From the NCBI GenBank assembly GCA_963726375.1, contig CAVSCE010000004.1, positions 15,167-79,166 of the forward strand: a DNA stretch of 64,000 bases, read 5' to 3'. The translations under genes were made by a program, and so were the position numbers. A model generated the notes under the pieces. That model was not told the DNA's origin, ran no database searches, and saw only the letters and a list, made by a program, of their open reading frames with translations. This document shows, in pieces, positions 39,593 through 50,598 of this stretch; the first letter of the stretch is position 1; each line of letters starts with the position of its first letter. The DNA is from UTCFX2 sp963726375 (GTDB lineage: Bacteria > Chloroflexota > Anaerolineae > Anaerolineales > UBA4823).

Positions 39593-39621
39593 GTAGAGAC
39601 GTTGGAGTGCAGCGTCTCTAC
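39593..39621. repeat. TAGAGACG-type palindrome, best copy
   Basis: GTAGAGACG (39593-39601) pairs perfectly with CGTCTCTAC (39613-39621) around an 11-base loop. It lies between convergent genes and could also act as a terminator. Confidence 0.6.
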
Positions 39622-39634
39622 AATTTTAGCACAC

Positions 39635-39893
39635 CTAGCGCCTGATGCAGGGCAGATAGGCGCAGCAGCAGCCGTTTTCCGAGGAAACCGGCGCAGAGAG
39701 GGCGGTCAGCTGGTAGGATCCGCCGCGCGCCTCGGCGCCTGCCCGCAGGTCCAGGTGGGTCAGCTGGTAGCCTCCGCCGGTGGACGAGCCGAGGGCTGCC
39801 ATTAACAGCCTGACCGCCGGATTGAGCCAGCGCAGCCCCGCTGACGAGCAGCAGCGCCAGGACGATAATGAGGATCGTTATGCCTGGTTTCAT
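39635..39893 (-). CDS. Small secreted protein with YLP tail (frameshifted)
   Basis: The ATG at 39893 opens a signal peptide, MKPGITILIIVLALLLVSGA. The mature part changes frame near 39825 and reads GSSTGGGYQLTHLDLRAGAE and GGSYQLTALSAP, a short Gly-rich repeat (GGGYxLT). The C-terminus is CAYLPCIRR at 39635. The length is about 85 residues. Similar GGxYxL proteins with a YLPxxxR tail are common in Anaerolineae as I remember them; the function is unknown. Start and stop are firm, the middle less so. It follows the larger secreted gene (39904) after only about ten bases. Confidence 0.62.
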
Positions 39894-39903
39894 GATGCGC
39901 CTC

Positions 39904-41314
39904 TCACTGCAGCGTGATCACGACCGGGATGATGCCCGACGCCCGAGGCGAGCGGCCCCAGCGCCTTGCCGACGATCGTGCCCGGCTTCGGGTTTTCGGC
40001 GACCATCGCGTAGCCCGGGTTGGGCGAGGCGACCAGCAGGCTGCCGGGGAGGACCGCGCCGTAGGAGGCGTCCACCTTGACCGCCTTATAGGCGCCTAAA
40101 GTGACGACCGTCAGGTATTCTCCGGGCTGGACCGCTGCTTCTTCAAACAGGTCTCCAGCTTGGTCTCCATCCCATCCGGACCCAGGGTCGGCTTTTCGGT
40201 CGGGACATAGCGCTTGTCGACCACCCCGATCACAGCCGAGGATTCGACCTGCAGACGCCCGGCGGACTTTGATCAGCGGGATCTCGCCCAGGACGGGCTC
40301 GCCGAAGCCGCTGATCGCCACCAGGTCGCCCGGCTGGAGCGGGACTGAGTCGTCGTTCTGGGCGACGTCGACGACAAATCCGGTCTTCCCACCGGAGAAT
40401 GTGGCATATACCGGTAGACAAATAAGCCATCAGAAACCGTCAGATCATCAGTTATCGCAATATCCCCATTCGGCATACACCGCATAGGAGTCGTCAGGCT
40501 CTGGCACCGCCGTCGACGCATACACCCCGCGCCCCACATTGCTGACGGCATAGACGCCGTATCCGAAATTTTCACCCTCTTGGTGGGCGTAGACGCCGCT
40601 TTTATTGTAGCCATTGGAGCTGCCCTCGACTCCGTCCGAGCTATGCGGCGTGGCCGACAATACCCGGCGCATTCGCACCTTCCCCGAAAACGCCGATGCT
40701 GGTGCCGTAGCCGTCGCCGCGCAGGGCGTTCCCGCCGCCGGAGTTCACCACCCAGACAGCCGGCCCGGTCCCGTTGTTGTTGATCTTAAAGCGCGCCAGA
40801 GACCAGTTGGCAGTTGCGTTCCATGTTTCGCCGATATGGTCGTGGGCACAGGCTGCTTCGGCGGATGGGCTTGCAGGGGCGCTCGGCCCGCCAGGCTGAG
40901 GACCTGGCGCGGGCAAGGACCGAATAATCGCTTTCGCCCGGCCCGCGCACTGCGATCTCGAGCCACTGGCTGCGCCTCCCCAGAGCCCCATCCGGGATCG
41001 GGACCGCGCTGCCGAGCGAGAGGGCGAACATCCCCGCCTTCACAGGGACGGCGGCCTGCGCCTCGCTCCAGAGCGGCATCGCCGCCCGTTTCTGCGCTGT
41101 ACAGGGTGAAGCGGAAGTCGTAAGCGCCGTCGGCGACCGCTCCCCCGAGGTCGTCCTTCAGCTGACCCACATAGGGGACCGTCGCCCCGCTCGCCTGCTG
41201 CCCCGTGATCACCTGGGATTGCGCGAAACCGGCGATCCGGGGCCCGGCGGCGGCGGCCAGCACGATCAGGCCGGCTGCCGCGACAACCAGGAAATTACGA
41301 AATTTTGCGGACAT
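39904..41314 (-). CDS. Large secreted protein with GVYA repeats and conserved C-terminal domain (frameshifted)
   Basis: The ATG at 41314 follows GGAGGGC. A signal-like helix (FLVVAAAGLIVLAAAAG) leads into a conserved region (SGATVPYVGQLKDDLGGAVA, YDFRFTLYSAETGG), then a repeat region of short GVYGxG/GVYA units (SGVYAHQEGENFGYGVYAVS). The C-terminal domain reads GDLVAISGFGEPVLGEIPLI, AVQPGEYLTVVTLGAYKAV, VDASYGAVLPGSLLVASPNP and GTIVGKALGPL, ending in VVITLQ. The total is about 465 residues over at least five frame changes. The GVYG repeats suggest a trimeric, fibre-like surface protein; the C-terminal domain resembles the end of other fibre-type proteins. Role unknown. Confidence 0.72.
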
Positions 41315-41725
41315 ATGCCCTCCATTGGGAAATTCTCAAGCTGGTTCGCTGCGAAACCTGCAGGCGTCTGCGCTGCCAGGTTCAAATGCCGCCTGGGTCA
41401 GGCGGCCGGTCCAGGGAGCTGCCTGACAAATTTATAACAGGATCCTGGATCTGTTCTGGTTGAGTATTTTTTTACGAATTCTGCAGCGTGGTGAGTGGTA
41501 GGGGATGCGATTTTGATATTCTTGTGCTGGAGCTGTGATAACTGGCGCTCAGCTGCAGGAAGCGACGTTTGAACAGTGGTTGGTCTCTCTATATATTAGC
41601 GGGAGAATATTACAGAGTCAGATAGCGAGTTCGAGAAAACAGCCATCCGGCAGTTGAAACTGCAGCGACAATTTCTAGCAGCCTGCCATCCGCAGGGAGG
41701 ATAGAGACGCAGCATTGCAGAGTCT
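41315..41725. other. Intergenic region, no gene seen
   Basis: About 410 bases upstream of the secreted fibre-like gene and downstream of the aminotransferase gene. It contains only the TAGAGACG-type palindrome near its end. Confidence 0.5.
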
Positions 41726-41729
41726 CTAT
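41701..41729. repeat. TAGAGACG-type palindrome overlapping a stop codon
   Basis: ATAGAGAC (41701-41708) pairs with GTCTCTAT (41722-41729). It overlaps the stop codon of the aminotransferase gene and may terminate its transcript. Confidence 0.55.
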
Positions 41730-42891
41730 CCTCCTAACGCCCTCTCCATCCGCCTCAGCGCCTCTTCCAGCATCGAGCGCGGGCATCCGAAGTTCAATCG
41801 CACGAAACCCTCCCCGCCCGGGCCGAAGGTCGTGCCTTCGTTAAGGCCGACCCGGGCCTTCTCGAGGAAAAACCGGGCGGTCGTCTTCGATTCCGGGGTC
41901 GTAGGCCGGCGTCTCCCGGCAGTCCAGCCAGCCCAGGTAGGTCGCCTCGGGGGACCGCATCCGCACCCCTGGCAGCCGCTCGCTGACGAAGCGGCTCAGG
42001 AAATCCCGGTTGGCTTCCAGGTAGCGCAGCAGCTGGTCGAGCCATTCCTGCCCCTCTTCGTAGGCGGCCTTCGCCGCGACCAGCCCCATCAGGTTGACGC
42101 CGTGCACCAGGCCCCTCCCGCCGTGCTCGAACCGCTTCCGCAGCTCGGGGTCGGGCACGATCGCCGCCGAGCAGGCCAGCCCGGCGATGTTGAAGGTCTT
42201 CGAGGGCGCGACCAGCGTGACGGTCTTCTGCTCGATTTCTTTATCGAGCGAGGCGAGCGGGATGTGGGCGTGGCCCGAGAAGACCAGGTCGGAGTGGATC
42301 TCGTCCGAGCAGACGACCAGGTCGCGCCGCAGGCAGATCTCGGCCATCCGCTCGAGCTCGGGCCGTGTGAAGACCCGCCCGACCGGGTTGTGCGGGCTGC
42401 AGAGCAGGAACATCCCCGTCTCGGGGGTGATCGCCCTCTCAAACCGCTCCCAGTCGACCGTATAGCCTCCGTCTGGGTTCAAAGTGAGCTCGGCCTGCTG
42501 CAGGCTGCCCTGGCAGTGTTTCGCGACGTCCAGGAAGGGCATGTAGACCGGCGGCTGGATCAGCACGCCCCTGCCCGGGCCGGCGAAGGCGTTCGCGGCC
42601 ATCACGAAGCCGGTGACCACCCCCGGGACGAAGACGATCCAATCCGGCTCGACCCGCCAGCCGTAGCGCTCCAGCATCCGGGCGGCGATGACCTCGCGCA
42701 GCCCGCACAGCTCGCCGGCGTAGCCGAACACGCCGTCAGCGGGCGCGCTCGACGACCGCCTCGATCACCGGCTCGGGCGAGCGGAAATCCATGTCGGCGA
42801 CCCACATCGGCAGGACGTCTTCGTCGAAGTAGTGCCACTTGATGCATTCGCTGTCTGCGCGCTCGAGGAGCTCGTCAAAGTTGTAGATCAT
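41726..42891 (-). CDS. MalY/PatB-type aminotransferase / cystathionine beta-lyase-like enzyme (frameshifted)
   Basis: From the ATG at 42891 the protein starts MIYNFDELLERADSECIKWH with LPMWVADMDFRSPEPV. This KW-x-LPMWVADMDF block is diagnostic of the PatB/MalY subgroup of class I/II aminotransferases. After a frame change near 42740, FGYAGELCGLREVIAARMLE, ITPETGMFLLCSPHNPVGRV, VVCSDEIHSDL (PLP-ring Asp) and APSKTFNIAGL (Schiff-base Lys) follow. A last frame change near 41865 gives the end MLEEALRRMERALGG. The length of about 388 residues is normal for the family. These enzymes cleave cystathionine or cysteine conjugates; PLP is the cofactor. No MalT-linked genes are nearby, so a C-S lyase role is more likely. 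Confidence 0.87.
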
Positions 42892-43120
42892 GGGATTGGA
42901 GAGTCCTTTCGGAAGGTTTTCGAAATAATTCTAAAGAGATATTGTAATTGGAATTTCAATAATGGAAGGGCTTCTTCCTGGGTAATCACTTAGAAGATGA
43001 ATATCCTGAAGTGTCAGGATAGGACGCATTTGGGGGAAACGCGACAGATCAGGCACGTCTGCAGTTCGGAAAACGCAGTAGAATAAATCCAGGCAGCCGC
43101 GCGAGGAGCACAGTCTGATA

Positions 43121-43579
43121 ATGGCTAGAGCGCCTTTTCAAGTCCTGGTTTTTCCTTATCGAAAGAATGGTTTCGGACAGATTGAATACGCCGTGATGAA
43201 AAGATCCGATGATGGCTGGTGGCAGGCCATCGCCGGCGGCGGAGAAGACGACGAAACCCCGCTTGACGCCGCCAGGCGAGAGACATGCGAAGAAGCCGGC
43301 ATTCCGCCAACAGCCGAGCTCATTCAATTGGATACCGTGGAGCCTGTTCCTGTCGCCGAATTCAGAAACAGCCAGATATGGGGGGAAAACGTTTATGTGA
43401 TCCCGCAGTACTGCTATGGCGTGAACGCACAGGATTTCCAGATTGTGATCTCGGGCGAACACGCCGAATATCGCTGGCTGCCGTATGCAGAAGCCAGAGA
43501 TTTAATAAAATTTGAAGGAAATAAGACAGCTTTGTGGGAGCTGAACCAGAGGCTTAAAGGGAAGGGGCCGCGCGGATAG
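43121..43579 (+). CDS. Nudix hydrolase
   Basis: An intact 152-residue protein starting MARAPFQVLVFPYRKNGFGQ. The Nudix box GGGEDDETPLDAARRETC continuing with EEAGI fits Gx5Ex7REUxEExGU. WWQAIAGGGEDDE and QYCYGVNAQDFQIVISGEHA resemble dATP pyrophosphohydrolase (NudB)-type proteins, which remove pyrophosphate from nucleotides. It lies alone, reading away from the aminotransferase gene; the intergenic region upstream (42892-43120) shows nothing recognisable. No frameshift. Confidence 0.88.
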   Translation: MARAPFQVLVFPYRKNGFGQIEYAVMKRSDDGWWQAIAGGGEDDETPLDAARRETCEEAGIPPTAELIQLDTVEPVPVAEFRNSQIWGENVYVIPQYCYGVNAQDFQIVISGEHAEYRWLPYAEARDLIKFEGNKTALWELNQRLKGKGPRG

Positions 43580-44006
43580 AGGTGATTGCCGCGATCTCAC
43601 CTGAGGCCAGTGCCAATCCTGCACAGGGATCAAACTTGTGGATATAATTGATCTGTCCGGTGTTTCTCCAGAAGCAAGCAATCCTGAAAGCCCGGTTTCG
43701 ATCCCCCCCTTCTGGCCGCCATAGTACAGGCTTCAAACAAACTGCTTCATTGATCAATACATCCTGGCAATTTAATCCGAAACAACACCTGCTGATCCTT
43801 GAAATCACATTTTATTCAGGAGCAGGCAGCAGAGGTTGGTAAGTAGTTAAGCCGCTTGTCCACAGCAAAAAACCCACCTTGGGCGGCTGGCTGGGATAAC
43901 TGAACACTTACTGGAACTAGGTCCAGAGGCTTCAGTCTATCTGAGAGGTCGGTATCGCAAGAAGTTTGCAGGTATTGCCATATTCTGGTAACCAAGGAGG
44001 AACCCC
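43580..44006. other. Intergenic region, no gene seen
   Basis: The 427 bases between the Nudix gene and the beta-helix gene are more AT-rich than the neighbours. Short open frames on both strands have no similarity I recognise. The last 20 bases contain the AAGGAGGAA ribosome site of the next gene. Confidence 0.45.
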
Positions 44007-47000
44007 ATGATCCTCAAAAAAGCAATTGATTTAACGCTTTCGCTTTTTCTCCTCGTCGGATTCATTCTTATAAACCAACCGGTTCAACCGGTCCACGCCG
44101 CGGGCGTGCGCTACGCCAGACCAGCCGCCAGCGGCCTCGGCGACTGCTCGAGCTGGGCGAACGCCTGCACCCTCCAGGCCGCGCTGACCGGCGCAGCATC
44201 CGGCGACGAGATCTGGGTCGCGGCCGGGGTGCATAAGCCGTCGACAGGCAGCAGCACCGCGACATTCCAGCTCAAGGACGGTGTTGCCGTCTACGGCGGC
44301 TTCCTCGGGACGGAGACCGCGCGCGAGCAGCGCAACCCATCCGCCAACCTCACCATCCTGAGCGGCGACGTGGACAACAACGACAGCCAGACGCCGATCA
44401 TCACCGATCTTAATACGGCTACCGGCCTCAGATACAACAGCTCTCATGTCGTCACCGGCGCGACCGGCGCGACCCTGGACGGCTTTACGGTCACGGCGGG
44501 CTATGAATATTTCTCCGGTCCCACGTATAACGGCGGCGGCGGGATGGTATAACATCGCCGCCAGCCCAACCGTGGTGAACGTATCCTTCATCGGCAACTC
44601 CGGATCGTACTATGGCGGCGCGATGTACAACGCCTCCGGCAGCAATCCGACGCTGACAAACGTCACATTCAGCGGCAACAACGGGCGCGTTAATGGCGGC
44701 GGGATGTACAACTCGTCCAGCAGTCCGACGCTGACGAATGTGGTCTTCAACGGCAACTGGGCATATTCCGGCGGCGGGATGTGGAATGATTCCAGCAATC
44801 CGACCTTGACGAACGTCACCTTCAGCGGCAACTCGGCGCAGCGGGACGATTAACGGCGGCGGGATGGTCAACATCAACAGCAGTCCAACCCTCACGAATG
44901 TCACCTTCAGCGACAACTACGGCTTACGAAAACGGCGGCGGAATGTACAACAATTCCAGCAGTCCGACGTTGACGAACGTCACCTTCAGCAGAAACTCGA
45001 CCAATCGGCGATGGTGGCGGGATGTACAACAATTCCAGCAGTCCGACGCTGACAAACGTCACCTTCAGCGGCAACTCTGCATCTAGCGGTGGCGGAATAT
45101 TTAACAATTCCGGCAGCAATCCATTATTGACGAATGTTTCCTTCAGCGGAAATACAGCGACAATCAATGGCGGCGGGATGTACAACTTGTCCAGCAGTCC
45201 GACGATTCGCAACACAATTCTATGGGAATACGGCTGAAACAGGCAGATTTACAATGCGTTAGTACCCCCGTCCTGAGCGACAGCGTCGTGCAGGGCGGGT
45301 GTCCGGCGAGAAGCTCCTGCACGAACATCATCACCGCTGACCCCAAACTGGGCCCGCTCTACCGCTACGGCGGTTCGACCCAGACCATCCCGATCCTGGC
45401 CGGTTCTTCGGCGATTGACACCGGCAATGACCTCGTCTGTCCCGTCGCAGACCAGCGCGGACTTGCGCGGCCGCAAGGCGCGGACTGCGACATCGGCGCG
45501 TTTGAATATGATTATGTAGTTTTCCACCTTTTCTACGTGAAACCAGCTGTCAGCGGCACTGGCAATTGCCAGAGCTGGGCGAATGCCTGCCCGCTGCATA
45601 TCGCTCTTGGCCTATTGACCAGCCCTGACGACGAGGTCTGGGTCGCGGCCGGGACGCACAAGCCCACGATCGATCCAACCAATCGGGACGCCACCTTCCA
45701 ATTCAAGGACGGGGTCGCCGTCTACGGCGGCTTCCTCGGGACGGAGACGAGCTCGACCAGCGCGACCCTGCCCTCAACCTCACCGTCCTGAGCGGCGACA
45801 TCGATAATAACGACAGCCAGACTCCGATCATTACAGACCTCCATACTGTGACCGGAAATGACACCAACAGTTTTCATGTCGTCACCGGCGCGAATGGCGC
45901 AACCCTGGATGGCTTCACCATCACCGAGCGGGCTGTGCAACGTATCCAGCGATCTGACGCTGACAGATATCGTCTTCAGCGGCAACATGGCGGTACGGCG
46001 CGGGATGTACAACGTATCCAGCAGCGGTCTGACGTTGACAGATATCGTCTTCAGCGGCAACAAGGCGGCGGTACGGCGCCGGGATGTACAACTCGTCCAG
46101 CAGTCCAACGTTATCGAACGTCATCTTCAGCGAGAACTGGGCGTTGAATAGTGGCGGAGGGATGTATAATGGCTCCGTCAGCAATCCGGTCCTGACAAAC
46201 GTCACCTTTAGCAACAAAAGGCATATCGCGGCGGTGGTATGGCCAATAGTGCCAGCAATCCGACGCTGACAAACGTCATTTTCAAGGATAATACTGCGTG
46301 GCACACCTTTATGTTGATCCAAAGGGCGGCGGGATGGACAACTCGGGCAGCAGTCCACAGCTGACAGGCGTCTCCTTTAGCGGCAATTCAGCCAAGTTCG
46401 GGGGCGGGATGTACAACTACAGCGGCAGTAGTCCGGATTTGATGAACGTCGCATTCAGCGGCAATTCGGCGACCAGCACTGGCGGCGGGATGTTCAACGA
46501 TACCAGCAGCAATCCGCCCATGATGAACATCACATTTGAAGGCAACACGGCGGTCCAATTCGGCGGCGGGATGTTCAACAACAAGAGCAGTCCCTTAGTA
46601 TTGAATACCACCTTCAGCGGCAACTCGTCACCGTACGGCGGTGGGATGGTCAACAATACCAACAGTGCGCCCACAATCGTAAATTCCACCTTCAGCGGCA
46701 ATACGGCTTCCAACGACGGCGGCGGGATTTTCAACACCTCCAACGGCAATCCGACCCTGATCCATACCACCTTCAGCGGCAACTCGGCGAGTTACGGCGG
46801 TGGGATGAACAGCCTTTCCAGCGCCCGAGGGTGCTGAACACGATTTTCTGGGCCAATACCGCAAGTTCCGGCGGAGCGCAGCTTTACAATGTCAGCAGCT
46901 CCGCCGTCATCAGCACCAGCGTCGTCCAGGACGGCTGCCCTGCGGGAGGCATCTGCACGAATTTGATCACAGCCAATCCCAATCTCGGCTCGCTCGGGGA

Positions 47001-48492
47001 CCACGGCGGCGCCACCCAGACCATCCCGCTCCTGCCGGGTTCATCGGCCATCGACACGGCCTTTCAAGCCAACTGCCCCACCATCGACCAGCGCGGCGTC
47101 GTGCGCCCGCAAGGTTTATACTGCGATATCGGTGCGTTTGAATACGATCCCGCCCCAGCAGTCAGCTCCATTGCTCGCCTCGATCCCAACCCGACGAATT
47201 TTGCCAGCGTGGAGTTCTCAATCACTTTCTCCGAAGATGTGACCGGCCTGAGCGCTGCCGATTTTAGCCTGTTTACAACCGGCTCGATCAGCGGCGCAAA
47301 CGTCAGCGGTGTGAGCGGCTCGGGCGCAGTCTACACGGTCGAGGTCAGCACCGGCGCGGGCAGCGGCACGCTGCGGCTCGATGTCCCGCTCACCGCCACC
47401 GTCACCGATCTGGTGGGGAATCCACTTGCGGATTTGCCCTTCACAAGCGGTGAAGCCTACACGCTCGACAAGTCTTCCCCCGCGGTCCTCTCCAGCCTCC
47501 GCTTCGACCCCAACCCGACGAACCTCGCCAGCGTGGACTTTATCGTCACGTTTTCCGAAGCTGTGACCGGCCTGAGCGCTGCCGATTTCAGCCTGTTTAC
47601 CGCCGGCTCGATCAGCGCCGCCTCCGTGACCGGTGTAAGCGGCTCGGGTGCAATCTACACGGTCGAGGTCAGCACCGGCACGGGCAGCGGCACGCTGCGG
47701 CTCGATGTCCCCCTCACCGCCGCCGTCACCGACCCGGCGGGGAATCCGCTGGCGGGCTTGCCCTACACCGGCGGTGAAGCCTACACGGTCGACAAGGCAG
47801 CCCCCGCGGTCGTCTCCAGCCTCCGTCACGACCCCAACCCGACGAATGATGCTGAGGTAGATTTTATCGTCACGTTTTCCGAAGCTGTGACCGGCCTGAG
47901 CGCTGCCGATTTCAGCCTGTTTACAACCGGCTCGATCAGCGCCGCCTCCGTGACCGGTGTAAGCGGCTCGGGCGCAACCTACACGGTCGAGGTCAGCACC
48001 GGCACGGGCAGCGGCACGCTCCGGCTCGATGTCCCCCTCACCGCCGCCGTCACCGACCCGGCGGGGAATCCGCTGGCGGGCTTGCCCTACACCGGCGGTG
48101 AAGCCTACACGCTCGACAAGGCTCCCCCCGCGGTCGTCTCCAGCCTCCGCCTCGACCCCAACCCGACGAACCTCGCCAGCGTGGGCTTTACCGTCACGTT
48201 TTCTGAACCTGTGACGGGCGTGAGCCTGAGCGACTTTTCTCTCACAACTGAGGGTATTTCAGGAGCTGCTGTCACCGGAGTCAGCGGCGCGGGCAGCGTC
48301 TACATCGTGACGGTCAGCACCGGCACCGGAGGCGGCACGCTCCGCCTGGACGTGACCGACGACGACAGCATCCTGGATGCGATCAGCAATCCACTCGGCG
48401 GGACCGGCGCAGGGGACGGCAATTTCAGCGGCGGTGAAGCCTATGACGTCCGGATAACCCAGATTTACCTGCCGCTGATCCTGCGGAATTGA
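44007..48492 (+). CDS. Beta-helix surface protein with two choice-of-anchor-Q-like units, four Ig-like repeats and YLP tail (frameshifted)
   Basis: The ATG at 44007 follows AAGGAGGAA; signal peptide with core LTLSLFLLVGFILI. The first unit begins RYARPAASGLGDCSSWANAC and carries repeats of the kind SNPTLTNVTFSGN...GGGMYNxSSS (44.5-45.2 kb), typical of right-handed beta-helix/PMP-like proteins. It closes with a choice-of-anchor-Q-like segment (QTIPILAGSSAIDTGND, DQRGLARPQGADCDIGAFEY). A second copy of the same unit starts near 45.53 kb and closes near 47.14 kb. Four Ig-like domains of 108 residues follow (47.15-48.46 kb), then ITQIYLPLILRN. The total is about 1,490 residues. At least eight frame changes occur, all before 46.85 kb. 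It is a probable adhesin or surface-binding protein. Confidence 0.83.
47150..48460 (+). repeat. Tandem 324-base repeats encoding Ig-like domains
   Basis: Four units in phase at exactly 324 bases: the GAAxxTGTGAC landmark occurs at 47233, 47557, 47881 and 48205. Units two and three are nearly identical in DNA; units one and four are more diverged. The encoded core is VTGLSAADFSLFTTGSIS...GTLRLDVPLTA. Confidence 0.85.
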
Positions 48493-48718
48493 CCGGTAAG
48501 GTGCCAGGTCGTCCATCCTGTTAGCCGTACGCACTATGTGAGATTTAAATGTTCAGATCACCCAGGAAAGTGAACTTCTTTTTCGCTTATTTCCGTGATA
48601 TCAGATTCGAAGATCCCCCTTGATGAAAGCAATACCTTTATGGTGATTTAGCGATAATTTTTTTAAGTTGGGCAGCCTATCGAATTCCATTTGATTTACA
48701 ATTGTTTTGGAAGTATTT

Positions 48719-49207
48719 TCAATTCCCTAGAACAAAACGCGCCTTCTCGGTACGAAGCATCTCAAAAGGTGTCATGCACTTAATACCAAGTCCAATACAA
48801 GCATTTGGTATTTTGATTTTCTTTGTTGAAACTGAGGCGATCTCGTGTGTGACAACTGTGTTCCCGTGTGCGAGTGCTTGAGCAACAAGGTAATAATCTG
48901 CAACTTGTAAGAAAGTATTCACTGCTGCAGGTTCATAAAGTTGGTTTGTAGCCCAGAAACTTACTTCACCTAGGGCGGGTAGTATCAAAGCGTCTGGTTT
49001 AACAAAGAAATCTGCTCCTCTTGCGGCTACCCAGGTCGCAAGCTCATCATCCCCTGCTTCTACCTCATCTCCGACTTTTTCAATGCTAAAAACCAAATCC
49101 TCACCATTTTTTAAAATTAACCAATTCCAGAATGCTGGGCAAAAGTCAAGTCCATAATGAAGGTTCTTAGCTTGGATAAAGACGTTTGCATCCAACAGGT
49201 AACTCAT
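48719..49207 (-). CDS. DUF4411 (PIN-like) toxin-type protein
   Basis: An intact 162-residue protein starting MSYLLDANVFIQAKNLHYG: the LLDANVF start is the first PIN-type acidic residue. FCPAFWNWLI, DDELATWVAARG and ADYYLVAQALAHGNTVVTHE are typical of DUF4411. The final DFxxP-like segment is weak. The start overlaps the stop of the upstream HTH-peptidase gene (ATGA at 49207), so the two are one transcription unit. DUF4411 proteins paired with an XRE/COG2856 partner are recognised as a toxin-antitoxin type; RNase action is inferred from the PIN fold. The codons are AT-richer than in neighbouring genes. Confidence 0.85.
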   Translation of the reverse strand: MSYLLDANVFIQAKNLHYGLDFCPAFWNWLILKNGEDLVFSIEKVGDEVEAGDDELATWVAARGADFFVKPDALILPALGEVSFWATNQLYEPAAVNTFLQVADYYLVAQALAHGNTVVTHEIASVSTKKIKIPNACIGLGIKCMTPFEMLRTEKARFVLGN

Positions 49208-50349
49208 CAGACCAGAACTCCTAGGTTTCTCCCAAGCTCATGAAAGGTTTTCAGTTTAGAAAATCCAAGCATTCTAAAAGCATCTCTATGAAGGGTTTGC
49301 CCTTCTAACGTGCTTTCAATTAATGCCCGGGCAAAACGCTTGCTGACTCTTGCTGCCTGGGTCAGATAGAAATCGCCACCACTACCCCTGGAAATTGCAC
49401 GGATACGTGCAATTTCCTGTTCGTATGCTTCCCAGAGCTCTGTACGTGTGATTTTTCCTGCGTCGTGCATCCTGCGAAGTATAACAAGAGTGCTTACCTT
49501 GAAGCGTCGAGCTAGACGATTAGCTTCGTCGCTTATTTCAGCACGTTCGTTGAACTCATTTCTAAAAAGGTCTAGCGGTACGAGTAATTCAGCTGCGACT
49601 TGGTTGCACCATCGTTCAACTTCCATCTCTGGTAATTCCAATGCTTGCGCATCAGAGACAGCAGACTGACCAAGCCAGATGTGCGCCAGCTCGTGCGCCA
49701 ATGTAAACATTTGTGCTGCCTTGCTATCTGCACCATTTATGAAAATCAGAGGAGCCAAGTCATCTGTCAACGCAAAGCCACGAAATTCCTCTGAGTTGAG
49801 GTGACGGTGAGTATTATTGAGTACAATTCCGCTACACATCACGAGGATCCCTAGTGTATCTGCTTGCTCAATGAAGAGTCGAAGTGCATCTGTCCAAGTT
49901 TGTATCCGGCGACGCTTCTCCATGTCAAAACCAAGTGCATTCCTGATGGTCGTAGCAGTCGTCTCGACAGCGTTCCGAATATTGGCGGAACCGACAAAGG
50001 ATAGTTTTTCTTCACCGGTGGACCGTGCAAAGTTATGGTACCATTCCTGACGTTCCTGGCAAATGTAAATTGTATCTAGAAGGTTGGGGCTTGGGTGTTC
50101 ATTTTGTAAATTTCCGAAAGTTCGAAAGTCCGGAATTGGCAAACTCTCAATCAGAGGTTCTTGAAGGAAAAGGTAACCAACTGGGGCATTAACAGCTTTG
50201 GCGAAGCGTTCCACCTGTTTAAGAGTTGGTCGCTCCTCGCCATGTTCCCAACGATCGAGTCTTGGAAATCGTTTTTCGAGGTCTTCTACTGTTCGACCTG
50301 CTCGATTTCGGGCCCATCGGATAACTTCAGGGTTAATATCGACTCGCAT
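49207..50349 (-). CDS. XRE-family HTH and ImmA/IrrE-type metallopeptidase (antitoxin)
   Basis: An intact protein of about 380 residues. Residues 1-60 form an XRE helix-turn-helix (INPEVIRWARNRAGRTVEDL, PTLKQVERFAKAVNAPVGYL). Residues about 190-260 hold the COG2856 zinc motif MFTLAHELAHIWLG (HExxH), followed by WCNQVAAELLVPL. The C-terminus (RRFKVSTLVILRRMHD, FYLTQAARVSKRFARAL) fits the long ImmA/IrrE proteins that pair with DUF4411 toxins. It reads into the toxin gene with overlapping stop and start. The second ATG (50349) is preferred to the first (50352) only weakly. It probably represses its own promoter and inactivates the toxin, by family analogy. Confidence 0.87.
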   Translation of the reverse strand: MRVDINPEVIRWARNRAGRTVEDLEKRFPRLDRWEHGEERPTLKQVERFAKAVNAPVGYLFLQEPLIESLPIPDFRTFGNLQNEHPSPNLLDTIYICQERQEWYHNFARSTGEEKLSFVGSANIRNAVETTATTIRNALGFDMEKRRRIQTWTDALRLFIEQADTLGILVMCSGIVLNNTHRHLNSEEFRGFALTDDLAPLIFINGADSKAAQMFTLAHELAHIWLGQSAVSDAQALELPEMEVERWCNQVAAELLVPLDLFRNEFNERAEISDEANRLARRFKVSTLVILRRMHDAGKITRTELWEAYEQEIARIRAISRGSGGDFYLTQAARVSKRFARALIESTLEGQTLHRDAFRMLGFSKLKTFHELGRNLGVLV

Positions 50350-50598
50350 CATTGATTCATTTGTTCCTGTTGAATGGAACTTTCTTCACAGAACTGTAAT
50401 TAAAATTCATTCAATTTGTCAAAAAGGTTTTGTTATTTACTGGTGCTTAATAATTATAGCATCTCCTAAGAATTGGCTCATTAACTTTCTTTGTCTATAA
50501 GAATGTTCCTATCCAATAAGCTAGTCGTAAAATGGGTTGTTAAGCCATCGCACCTGCCCCCGTCTTGCTGCTTTCTTCCGCACTTTTGTTTATGACCC

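Noticed and set aside
43554..43842. Short open frames on both strands after the Nudix gene
   Set aside because: No ribosome site, no similarity, AT-rich gap.
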